A stretch of 7,195 nt of DNA from an uncultured Oscillospiraceae bacterium (GCA_947627085.1 CANQUO010000109.1:1-7195), one strand, 5' to 3'. Shown: positions 1 through 6,046, numbered from the stretch's first letter. Made by a program: numbers and translations. The notes: generated by a model not told the origin, from the sequence alone.

Positions 1-33
1 TTGGTTCGGAATAGTGTAGTGCTGGCGGTCTAT

Positions 34-663
34 CTATTGTTTTCGGTTGCTTGCTTCTTTACCGTACATGAGCATTTCCGGCGGGTTTATTCCGGCATTT
101 TTCCCGGCCTCGATGCACTTTAAAAGCCAGGCCATATTTTCACCGAGCAGGCGCATGGTCTGAAGGCCCTCCAGGTCCTCCGCCACCTCGGCGGGGGTGT
201 TGCCGTGGACCATGGGCCAGTACTGGCTTGTGGGGATGGGCATACCGGTTATGTAGAAGTACTTCTGAAGCTGGTCCAGGGCCGCCGTGGTGCCGCCGCG
301 ACGGGCGGAGACCACCCCCGCCCCGGGCTTTGAGCGGAGCCTTCCCCCGGCTGAGTAGAACACCCTGTCCATGAAGCTCGTCATGGCGCCGCTCATGGCC
401 GCGTAGTGGACCGGGGAGCCGAAGATGAAGCCGTCGTAATTATCGCAAATGTCGGTAAATTCCGTGACCTTGTCCCCGCCGAAAACGCATTTTCCGGCCT
501 TCCGGCAACCGCCGCAGCCACGGCAACCTCCGATGGGGGCGGTGCCAAGCCAGAAAAAATCGGTCTCTACGCCGTTATCGTTTAGAGCCCTGGCGCACTC
601 GGCAAGGGCGGTGTAGGTGCACCCCTTCTCATGGGGACTTCCGTTTACAAGCAAAACCTTCAT
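34..663 (-). CDS. Flavodoxin-fold NAD(P)H/FMN oxidoreductase, iron-sulfur flavoprotein (Isf)-like
   Basis: A 209-residue protein of the NADPH-dependent FMN reductase/flavodoxin-like family, expected to bind FMN and pass electrons in the cytoplasm. Visible features are the N-terminal beta strand and phosphate-binding loop (MKVLLVNGSPHEKGCTYTAL, residues 1-20), the FGSPVHY flavin-contacting motif (81-87), and a compact cysteine cluster C47-x2-C50-x2-C53-x5-C59. In iron-sulfur flavoproteins that spacing ligates a [4Fe-4S] cluster; that this one does so is inference. An in-frame start 14 codons upstream lies inside the preceding gene. The ATG at 663 is preferred because GAGGTG (670-675) sits 6 bases before it and the family's N-terminus begins exactly there. 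The SD overlaps the TGA of the upstream aldo/keto reductase gene, leaving only 10 bases between the genes, so the two are probably co-transcribed. The physiological substrate cannot be told from sequence. Confidence 0.9.
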   Translation of the reverse strand: MKVLLVNGSPHEKGCTYTALAECARALNDNGVETDFFWLGTAPIGGCRGCGGCRKAGKCVFGGDKVTEFTDICDNYDGFIFGSPVHYAAMSGAMTSFMDRVFYSAGGRLRSKPGAGVVSARRGGTTAALDQLQKYFYITGMPIPTSQYWPMVHGNTPAEVAEDLEGLQTMRLLGENMAWLLKCIEAGKNAGINPPEMLMYGKEASNRKQ

Positions 664-673
664 TTTATTCACC

Positions 674-1795
674 TCAGTTTTCAAATATTCCGGCGATCTC
701 GGCAAGGGTATCGACCACCGGCAGGTGCTGGGGGCATATGCCCTCGCACTGGCGGCATTTTACGCACTGGGAGGCCTTTGCGCGGGTGGAGGTAAATTCC
801 TGATATTTCTCCTTTGACTTATCCCCCCAGGAGCGCAGAAGCTTTGCCTTCATGTGGGCGTTGTAGATGGAGAAAATGTCGGGTATCTCGATGCCCATGG
901 GACACCCCTCGGTGCAGTAGCGGCAGGCGGTGCAGGGCACTGCCACGTAATTATTGAGTATCTCCGCGCATTTATATAGCTTCTCCCGCTGGGCGCTCGT
1001 TATGGGCTTGAAGTCGGACATAAAGGAGGTGTTGTCCTCAAGCTGGGCAAGGTTGCTCATGCCCGAGAGCACCACGTGGACATTGTCAAGTCCCGCCGCG
1101 AACCTTATTGCCCAGGAGGCCATGGAGGCCTCCGGGTCCTCGGCCCTCATAAGAGCCTCGGCGTCCTCGGGGAGCTTGGCCAACGCCCCGCCCTTCACGG
1201 GCTCCATGATTATGACCTTCTTGCCGTGGCGGACGGCGGTCTCATAGCAGAGCCGTGACTGGACGCGCTGGGAATCCCAATCCAGGTAATTTATCTGGAG
1301 CTGGACAAACTCCTCCTCCGGGTGGGCGGTGAGTATTTTGTCCAGGGTCTCGGCGCTATCGTGGAAGGAGAAGCCCATGTGCTTTATCTTCCCCTCCGAT
1401 AAAAGCCTGCGCTGGAACCCGAAGGCGTCAAATTTCTCGGCGGTGGCGATATTGCCGCTATTTAAGTTATGCAGGAGGTAGTAGTCGAAGTACTCCACTC
1501 CGCACTTTTGCCTCTGCTCCTCGAATATCCGCTCCTGGTCCCCCTCGATCTTGCACATGGACACCGGGAGCTTTGTGGTGAGGGTGAAGCTGTCCCTGGG
1601 GTGACGCTTCACCAGGGCCTCACGGATGGCGATCTCGCTCTGGTGGTCGTGGTACATGTAGGCGGTGTCAAAATATGTAAAGCCCCGCGCAAGGAAGGTG
1701 TCCACCATTTTGCAAAGCTCAGACATATCGATGCTCTTCTGGTCGTTTTCGTCCGTCACCGGCAGGCGCATAAGGCCAAAACCCAGTTTTTTCAT
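674..1795 (-). CDS. Aldo/keto reductase with C-terminal 2x[4Fe-4S] ferredoxin domain
   Basis: A 373-residue oxidoreductase of the COG1453 type, an aldo/keto reductase TIM barrel fused to a bacterial ferredoxin module. Barrel residues matching the AKR catalytic tetrad are D43 and Y48 (FDTAYMYH), K75 (TTKLP) and H109 (LLHNL). The barrel runs to about residue 270. Two ferredoxin-like cysteine motifs follow: C288-x2-C291-x2-C294-x3-C298-P and C344-x2-C347-x2-C350-x3-C354-P. Each has the CxxCxxCxxxCP pattern of a [4Fe-4S] ligand set, as in 2[4Fe-4S] ferredoxins. A longer reading would begin at a TTG at 1807. However, that TTG is part of the ribosome binding site (GGAGGGG, 1799-1805), so the ATG at 1795 is the start. 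It is the first gene of a pair with the downstream flavoprotein gene. The promoter is visible 33 bases upstream. The substrate is unknown; the combination suggests ferredoxin- or flavoprotein-linked carbonyl/aldehyde redox chemistry in an anaerobe. Confidence 0.93.
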   Translation of the reverse strand: MKKLGFGLMRLPVTDENDQKSIDMSELCKMVDTFLARGFTYFDTAYMYHDHQSEIAIREALVKRHPRDSFTLTTKLPVSMCKIEGDQERIFEEQRQKCGVEYFDYYLLHNLNSGNIATAEKFDAFGFQRRLLSEGKIKHMGFSFHDSAETLDKILTAHPEEEFVQLQINYLDWDSQRVQSRLCYETAVRHGKKVIIMEPVKGGALAKLPEDAEALMRAEDPEASMASWAIRFAAGLDNVHVVLSGMSNLAQLEDNTSFMSDFKPITSAQREKLYKCAEILNNYVAVPCTACRYCTEGCPMGIEIPDIFSIYNAHMKAKLLRSWGDKSKEKYQEFTSTRAKASQCVKCRQCEGICPQHLPVVDTLAEIAGIFEN

Positions 1796-1798
1796 GGT

Positions 1799-1805
1799 CC
1801 CCTCC
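1799..1805 (-). promoter_or_regulatory. Ribosome binding site deciding the aldo/keto reductase start
   Basis: GGAGGGG on the minus strand, with its GGAGG core 5 bases from the ATG at 1795. It overlaps the TTG that a naive reading would take as the start codon, so the annotated protein should lack the four extra N-terminal residues (MEGT). Confidence 0.85.
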
Positions 1806-1827
1806 AAATTTGTACAGAATATGTTTT

Positions 1828-1856
1828 ATTATAGAATTTTCCCGGCCAAAAGGCAA
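1828..1856 (-). promoter_or_regulatory. Sigma-70-type promoter of the aldo/keto reductase operon
   Basis: On the minus strand the -35 box is TTGCCT (1851-1856, 4/6 to TTGACA), the spacer is exactly 17 bases, and the -10 box is a perfect TATAAT (1828-1833). Transcription would begin near 1821, giving a leader of about 25 bases with the GGAGGGG ribosome binding site. It is divergent from the carD promoter about 80-110 bases away. Motif match only, without experimental support. Confidence 0.75.
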
Positions 1857-1916
1857 TACGTTTTTTACATATACGCAAAAAACGCAAGCTTTTTTTGAAA
1901 AAAACGAAAAGTTTTA

Positions 1917-1946
1917 CTTACATTTGGGCAAAATTTATGATATACT
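1917..1946 (+). promoter_or_regulatory. Extended -10 promoter of the CarD-family gene
   Basis: The -10 box is TATACT (1941-1946, 5/6), preceded by TGA, giving the extended TGn motif (1938-1940). A weak -35, CTTACA (1917-1922, 4/6), lies 18 bases upstream. Further upstream (about 1890-1915) are runs of seven T and seven A that would sit where an UP element contacts the RNA polymerase alpha C-terminal domain. The predicted start is near 1953, giving a leader of about 55 bases. Only the motif match supports it. Confidence 0.65.
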
Positions 1947-2007
1947 ACATATTAGAGAAATTATACATATATTTCGTATTTTACCGCGATTTGGGAGAGA
2001 TCAGCTT

Positions 2008-2535
2008 ATGTTTGAGACTGGGGAAATGATAGTTTACGGCGGGGAGGGCGTCTGCGTCGTTGAGGACATCGGCTCGCCCAATGTGTCCGGCGTCAACAAG
2101 GACAGGCTTTACTATACCCTGTCGCCGCTTTACCGCTCAGGGAGGGTATTCGCTCCGGTGGATACCCCTGTATTCATGCGCCCGGTGATAAGCCGGGACG
2201 AGGCCATTGACCTCATCCGCACCATGCCGGAGGTCACCGGGGAGCTCTACGAGAACTCAAACCTACGGTTCCTAACCGAGCACTACCAGCGGACCATACA
2301 GTCATACAGCTGCGCGGGGCTCGTAAAGCTCATAAAGGACGTGTACTTAAAGCGCCAGCACGTGACCTCCCAGGGCAAGAAGTTAGGGCAGATAGACGAG
2401 CGGTACATGAAGCGGGCCGAGGATATGCTCTACGGCGAGCTGGCCGTGGCCCTCAGCATGGACCGCAGCGAGGTCGGCCCCTACATCAAAAACGCGATAG
2501 CCCAGATGGAGGCGGGGGAAGAATTCAACGGATAA
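2008..2535 (+). CDS. CarD/CdnL-family transcriptional regulator
   Basis: A 175-residue protein with the CarD/CdnL architecture. The N-terminal RNA-polymerase-interacting Tudor-like domain (about residues 1-60) starts MFETGEMIVYGGEGVCVVEDI and contains YYTLSPLY and the APVD turn. A helical C-terminal DNA-binding domain follows (about 65-170), with the family's ERYMKRAEDMLYGELAVAL block (131-149) and EVGPYI. Family members bind the RNA polymerase beta subunit and stabilise or tune open promoter complexes at many promoters. The frame stays open upstream to 1810, but those 66 codons run through the A/T-rich promoter region. The ATG at 2008 has GGGAGA (1993-1998) 9 bases before it and gives the canonical family N-terminus. 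The gene is monocistronic, transcribed away from the redox pair, and closed by a strong terminator. No wet-lab evidence links it to its neighbours. Confidence 0.93.
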   Translation: MFETGEMIVYGGEGVCVVEDIGSPNVSGVNKDRLYYTLSPLYRSGRVFAPVDTPVFMRPVISRDEAIDLIRTMPEVTGELYENSNLRFLTEHYQRTIQSYSCAGLVKLIKDVYLKRQHVTSQGKKLGQIDERYMKRAEDMLYGELAVALSMDRSEVGPYIKNAIAQMEAGEEFNG

Positions 2536-2570
2536 AATAAAAAACCGCCGAGGCGGTTTTTTATTTTATC
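2531..2570. terminator. Bidirectional intrinsic terminator between convergent genes
   Basis: A perfect inverted repeat of 19 bp: GATAAAATAAAAAACCGCC at 2531-2549, a two-base centre (GA), and the exact complement at 2552-2570. The GC core ACCGCC/GGCGGT is flanked by A-runs on one side and T-runs on the other, so it reads as a rho-independent terminator on both strands. The left arm begins in the last sense codon of carD and contains its TAA. For the convergent DUF218 gene it would act after a 3' untranslated stretch of about 180 bases. Confidence 0.93.
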
Positions 2571-2596
2571 GACAAAGGCACATGTCCTTGCGAAAA

Positions 2597-2750
2597 ATAT
2601 TTAATGAAGGCGCCTGCGGGCGGGACGAGGGGTGGGCGGGTCTAGGACCCGCCCCTACGGGTTGTTTGGGCAAATCTCCTAAAATCGCCGTAGGGGAGGG
2701 TTCTAAACCCTCCCCTTTTTGGTTCGCGCCGTAGGCGCATCCTTTAATAT
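2597..2750. repeat. Nested-palindrome intergenic element (REP/MITE-like)
   Basis: This non-coding stretch is built from inverted repeats. Hairpin 1 is GGGCGGGTC (2634-2642), loop TAG, GACCCGCCC (2646-2654). Hairpin 2 is GGGGAGGGTT (2693-2702), loop CTA, AACCCTCCCC (2706-2715). A 9-bp pair, CCCCTACGG (2652-2660) and CCGTAGGGG (2688-2696), links the two hairpins. A small hairpin GCGCC/GGCGC lies at 2726-2738. The outer ends form an imperfect terminal inverted repeat: 2597-2619 against the complement of 2729-2750, about 18 of 22 positions with one gap, sharing ATATT, GCGCCT and CGG. The element ends one base past the stop of the DUF218 gene. No ORF lies inside it. Whether it is multicopy cannot be seen from this window. 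Confidence 0.65.
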
Positions 2751-2751
2751 G

Positions 2752-3507
2752 TCATCTCGTCAGCAAATACACCCAAATCCCCGGGGCCTCACGGAGATAG
2801 TAGTTGAACTCCAATACCGGCATGTTGGTGCCGCGGCCGCGGGCGGCGACCTCGGTGAAGCCGGCGTCCTTTGCCATGAGCTTGGCCCGGGCGATGTGGT
2901 AGCCGGCGGTTATGACGCACACGCCGCCGGTGTAGCCCAGGTCGTCCAAAATCCTCTTTGAAAACTCAAGGTTCTCCTCGGTGCTCGACGCCCGCTCCTC
3001 CAATATGAGCCTATCGTCCGAAACCCCGTGGGAGGTGAGCCAGTCGTACATGCACCGGGCTTCTGAAACGTCCTCTCCCCTGCCCTGTCCGCCGGAGAGG
3101 ACGAGACGGGCGTCCGGGTTATCATTGGCGTACTCCAAAGCGGCCTCCAGGCGGGCCCGGAGCGACCTTGACGGAACCGTCCCGTGGACCCCGGCGCCGA
3201 GGACTATGGCGACCTGTGGCTCAGTGCCGGCGGCCTTTGCGGTGGCCCCGGAGACTATGAACGCCTCGGTGATAATAACCGCGACGGCGGCGATGGCCAT
3301 AAGGCACCAAAGCACCGTCTTTATCCCTCTCGCGGCCTTATGATGCTTTATACCCATCGCCTTGAGCGCGGCAAATACCAATATAAGCGCCGCCAGGGCC
3401 AGAAAGCACAGTCCCAGGAACCTGTACCCCACAAGGGCGAAGGCGAAAAACGCGGCGAATATGAGGCACACGCCGGAGCTCAAAAGATATGAAGCGTATT
3501 TTTTCAC
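2752..3507 (-). CDS. YdcF/SanA-like DUF218 membrane-anchored protein
   Basis: A 251-residue protein with three predicted N-terminal membrane segments (about 6-27, 29-47 and 64-86). A DUF218/YdcF-type domain then runs from about 97 to the C-terminus. Family motifs seen are VAIVLGAGV (99-107), LVLSGGQGRGED (135-146), ASSTEEN (173-179) and ITAGYHIARA (199-208). DUF218 proteins (SanA, ElyC, YdcF) are tied to envelope or peptidoglycan-related functions in other bacteria, but their chemistry is poorly defined. The start is taken as GTG at 3507: a strong GGGAGGAG (3516-3523) lies 8 bases upstream, while the ATG at 3525 is immediately 5' of that site, so it cannot be served by it. The GTG overlaps the TGA of the ABC-F gene by 4 bases (GTGA), indicating translational coupling. 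Transcription ends in the palindromic region or at the terminator beyond it. Confidence 0.85.
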   Translation of the reverse strand: MKKYASYLLSSGVCLIFAAFFAFALVGYRFLGLCFLALAALILVFAALKAMGIKHHKAARGIKTVLWCLMAIAAVAVIITEAFIVSGATAKAAGTEPQVAIVLGAGVHGTVPSRSLRARLEAALEYANDNPDARLVLSGGQGRGEDVSEARCMYDWLTSHGVSDDRLILEERASSTEENLEFSKRILDDLGYTGGVCVITAGYHIARAKLMAKDAGFTEVAARGRGTNMPVLEFNYYLREAPGIWVYLLTR

Positions 3508-5375
3508 TGGGCAAGCTCCTCCCATTCCTCCATGAGCCTTGTAAGCTCATTTTCCATCGTCTCACGCTCCGCTGTAAGCTCCATGAGCCTTGTGTAGTCC
3601 GTGGCGGCGGCCTCCTGGGCCTTCTCGTTTTCAGCTATTTTTTCCTCCAACTTCGATATCTCCCGCTCCACCTTGGCAAGGCTCTTCTCCCTGGAGGCGG
3701 CGGGCTTTTTTATCTCCTTTTTTGGCTTTTCCGCCTTTACGGTCGTGGACTGCGCAAGCTGTTTTTGGCGGTCAAGGTAGGCCCGGTACTCCTCATAGCC
3801 CATGCGGTAGTCGTGAAGCTCGCCGTTTTCCATTGCCCATATGCGGGTGGCAAAGCGGCTTATGAAGTACCTGTCGTGGGAGACGAAGAGTAACGTCTCG
3901 GTATAATCGGACAGGGCCTCCTCTATCCACTCGCGGCTTGCGGCGTCTAAGTGGTTCGTGGGCTCGTCCAGGATGAGGAGGTTTATGTCGGAGCGCATGA
4001 GCATGCATAGCTTCAGCCTGCTCCTCTCCCCGCCGGACAGCGCCGACACCGGGGTAAAGACCTGCTCGCCCCGGAAAAGGAAGGCCGCCAGCCTGTCCCG
4101 GGCCTCCTGCTGGGTACAATGGCCCTCGTACATCATGGTCTCAAGGACCGAAAGGTTCCCGTCCTCAAAGGTCACGGTCTGGGGAAGATAGGCGGCCTTC
4201 ACCGCCGGGCCCAGCCGGACAAAGCCCGAGTCCTGGGGCTCCTCCCCTATTATCATCTTTATGAGCGTGGACTTTCCCGTGCCGTTGTCGCCGATAAGGG
4301 CCACGGTCTCCCGGGGCTCTATGAGCAGGTCGGTATTCTCGATTATGCGCTTGTCGCCGAAGGCTTTTGAAAGTCCCTTCGCCACAAGCACCTCGTCGCC
4401 GCGAAATTCCCGCTCCCCGAAGCGGGAGCGCATTTTGGCCTCCGCCTTTGGCCGCTCGGCAACGCGCATTTTTTCAATGCGCTTTTCGATGGAAAATGCC
4501 CGCTTGTGGAGCTTATCCGCCCCCATGAAGGCCCAGAGATGCAGATCGTCCGCGGCCTTCTGCAATTGGGCGATCTTCGCCTCCTGCTTTTCATACTGGC
4601 GAAGGCGCTCCTCATAGCGGCGCTGTTTCTCCTGAAGGTAGAAGGAGTAGTTGCCGCTGTAAAATTCAGGCAAGCCGTCCACTATCTCCACGATACGGCT
4701 GACGGTTTTATCAAGGAAGTATCTGTCGTGGGAGATGGCGAGGACCGTGCCCTTAAACTTCGTTATATAGTCCTCCAGCCACTCGGAGGCGGACATGTCA
4801 AGGTGGTTCGTGGGCTCGTCAAGGAGTAGTATGTCCGTGTCCTCCAAAATGAGCCTTGCCAGATTGAGCCGCGTGCGCTCCCCGCCGGAGAGCTCCGAGT
4901 ACGGCTGTTCCCGCTGTATCTCCGGTATGCCCAGGCCGTTTGCCACGGTGTCCCGGAAACGCTGAAGCTCGTAGCCGCCGAGCCTTATAAACTCCGACGA
5001 CAGCCTGTCGTAGGCCCGGAGGGTGTCGGAGCTTGAGTCGCCCTGGGCCATTTTCCCGGCCAGGGCCTCCATCTCCTCGCCCATGCGCTCAATTCTCCGC
5101 TGGGCCTGACGCAGTACGTCCTCGCCGGTGAAGTGCTCGGGGTACACCGGTATCTGGCTCAGCACGCCCACGCGCTTGCCGGGGGCGGTGACGACCTTAC
5201 CCTCGTCGGAGTCGAGCTCCCCGGAGATAATACGGAAAAGGGTGGTCTTGCCCGCCCCGTTCCGGCCGAGGATGCCAACGTGCTCCCCGGAATTTACGTC
5301 GAAGGTCACGCCCTTCAATATATCGTTGCCCTTTTCAAAGGCGATACGTATTTTTTGAACCGAAAGATCTATCAT
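3504..5375 (-). CDS. ABC-F family ATPase (YdiF/Uup-like, translation-associated)
   Basis: A 623-residue soluble protein with two ABC ATPase domains and no membrane segments, the hallmark of ABC-F factors, which act on the ribosomal E site. Domain 1 has Walker A GRNGAGKTT (37-45), signature LSGGE (162-166), Walker B with DEPTNHLD (catalytic E187) and switch H216. Domain 2 has Walker A GDNGTGKST (362-370), LSGGE (446-450), DEPTNHLD (E471) and H500. Both sites look intact. The inter-domain linker (about 240-325) is a long charged helical hairpin, as in the P-site tRNA-interacting motif. Residues about 545-623 form a Lys/Glu-rich coiled coil like Uup and YdiF C-termini. The length is near that of B. 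subtilis YdiF. Housekeeping translation factor is more likely than antibiotic resistance, but resistance ABC-F proteins cannot be excluded without phylogeny. The ATG at 5375 fits the family N-terminus but has only a weak SD (GGTG); a TTG 30 bases upstream lies in a hairpin loop and is unlikely. Confidence 0.95.
   Translation of the reverse strand: MIDLSVQKIRIAFEKGNDILKGVTFDVNSGEHVGILGRNGAGKTTLFRIISGELDSDEGKVVTAPGKRVGVLSQIPVYPEHFTGEDVLRQAQRRIERMGEEMEALAGKMAQGDSSSDTLRAYDRLSSEFIRLGGYELQRFRDTVANGLGIPEIQREQPYSELSGGERTRLNLARLILEDTDILLLDEPTNHLDMSASEWLEDYITKFKGTVLAISHDRYFLDKTVSRIVEIVDGLPEFYSGNYSFYLQEKQRRYEERLRQYEKQEAKIAQLQKAADDLHLWAFMGADKLHKRAFSIEKRIEKMRVAERPKAEAKMRSRFGEREFRGDEVLVAKGLSKAFGDKRIIENTDLLIEPRETVALIGDNGTGKSTLIKMIIGEEPQDSGFVRLGPAVKAAYLPQTVTFEDGNLSVLETMMYEGHCTQQEARDRLAAFLFRGEQVFTPVSALSGGERSRLKLCMLMRSDINLLILDEPTNHLDAASREWIEEALSDYTETLLFVSHDRYFISRFATRIWAMENGELHDYRMGYEEYRAYLDRQKQLAQSTTVKAEKPKKEIKKPAASREKSLAKVEREISKLEEKIAENEKAQEAAATDYTRLMELTAERETMENELTRLMEEWEELAQ
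3516..3523 (-). promoter_or_regulatory. Ribosome binding site deciding the GTG start of the DUF218 gene
   Basis: GGGAGGAG on the minus strand, inside the last codons of the ABC-F gene, 8 bases ahead of GTG at 3507. Its position just downstream of the in-frame ATG at 3525 rules that ATG out as the main start and supports coupled translation across the GTGA overlap. Confidence 0.8.
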
Positions 5376-5391
5376 AACGCACCAGCACACG

Positions 5392-5418
5392 AAAAGGCCG
5401 TCCAAAGGGCGGCCTTTT
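5392..5418 (-). terminator. Hairpin with short T-tract between the CD1247-like and ABC-F genes (terminator or attenuator)
   Basis: The inverted repeat has arms 5392-5403 and 5407-5418 with a three-base loop. On the minus strand it reads AAAAGGCCG(C)CC, TTT, GG(A)CGGCCTTTT: 9 bp, one C-A mismatch, then 2 bp. It ends in only four T before CGTG. On the plus strand the mismatch becomes a G-U wobble and the T-run is five, so it is the stronger terminator in that direction. It lies 47 bases past the stop of the CD1247-like gene and 16 bases before the ABC-F ATG. It may end the upstream transcript, attenuate ABC-F expression, or stop antisense transcripts. Confidence 0.6.
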
Positions 5419-5465
5419 TGTTATTGATTTTTTCGAAACAGGCTCAAAGAGACATGCTTACGGGA

Positions 5466-5945
5466 TCACTCCTCGGGCTCCAGGTCCTCGTCGTCGTACT
5501 CCTCGTAATCGTCGTCGTCATCATCGTCGTCCTCGTCCTCGGTGAGCTCAAGCTCCAGAGTCTCGCCGCACTCGGGGCACTCGATGACGCCCTGGTCAAG
5601 GTCCGTCTCGTCAAGTATGAGGGTGGCTCCGCAGGCCGGGCACTCCACCTCGTACTCATACTCGTCGTCCTCATCGCCGTGATGGTGATGATGGCCGCAG
5701 CAACACTCATCGTCCTCGTCGTCCTCGCTGTAAACAAGGTCCTCCACAAGCTCCAGATCGTCGGAGACGGCGTCCAGGCCCTCATTGAGCTCGTCGATGG
5801 AGCTCTGAAGGTCCTCCTGGCCGAGAGCCAGGTCCTCAAGCGCGTCGGCAATGGCGGCCAGCACCTTGCCCTCGCCCTTGGAGGTGTCTATCTCCATGCC
5901 CTCCATAAGTCCCTTGATATAGGCCACTTTCTCAGCAGGTGTCAT
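5466..5945 (-). CDS. Acidic CD1247-type protein with zinc-ribbon cysteines
   Basis: A 159-residue, strongly acidic protein. The N-terminal region (about 1-72) is helical, with EKVAYIKGLMEGMEIDTSKGEGKVL-type sequence (starting at residue 5, continuing to about 29). I recall this as the 'CD1247 N-terminal domain' of clostridial proteins of unknown function. Two CPxCG knuckles follow, C102/C105 and C123/C126, spaced as a zinc ribbon. Unusual inserts are a CCCGHHHHH tract (81-89) set among Asp/Glu runs, and a C-terminal tail with eight consecutive Asp (139-146). The start at 5945 has an excellent AAGGAGGA 8 bases upstream; the open frame extends 29 codons further but has no family-like sequence. 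It follows efp by 101 bases in the same direction and may be co-transcribed. Function is unknown; a zinc- or metal-binding adaptor is a guess from composition. Confidence 0.8.
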   Translation of the reverse strand: MTPAEKVAYIKGLMEGMEIDTSKGEGKVLAAIADALEDLALGQEDLQSSIDELNEGLDAVSDDLELVEDLVYSEDDEDDECCCGHHHHHGDEDDEYEYEVECPACGATLILDETDLDQGVIECPECGETLELELTEDEDDDDDDDDYEEYDDEDLEPEE

Positions 5946-6046
5946 TTGAAATTCCTCCTTTTCAAATATCAGCCCTTGGGATAGATTTATACGCCCCTGT
6001 CCATTCAAAATACGGAGAGGAGCGAGCGCCACTAAGAAATACGGGC

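Noticed and set aside
1..33. The left-edge non-coding stretch downstream of the flavoprotein gene
   Set aside because: Too short to judge; no terminator hairpin or other signal is visible in it.
1810..2007. A 66-codon N-terminal extension of the CarD-like protein
   Set aside because: The region is A/T rich, contains the promoter and ribosome binding site, and encodes no family-like sequence; the canonical N-terminus begins at 2008.
5376..5405. A TTG start giving a 633-residue ABC-F protein
   Set aside because: The TTG lies at the loop of the hairpin and the added residues (DGLFVCWCV) are not part of the family N-terminus.
5133..5984. A long plus-strand frame coding a very hydrophobic, membrane-like protein
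   Set aside because: It is the antisense shadow of the Asp/Glu-codon runs of the CD1247-like gene and of the ABC-F 5' end: GAC/GAG triplets read as Val/Leu on the other strand. No ribosome binding site was noted for it.
5985..5995. A TATAAA -10-like box upstream of the CD1247-like gene on the minus strand
   Set aside because: No acceptable -35 at 16-18 bases and no extended -10, so an independent promoter is not supported.
5946..6032. A 29-residue N-terminal extension of the CD1247-like protein
   Set aside because: The strong AAGGAGGA is placed for the ATG at 5945, and the upstream residues do not resemble the family.
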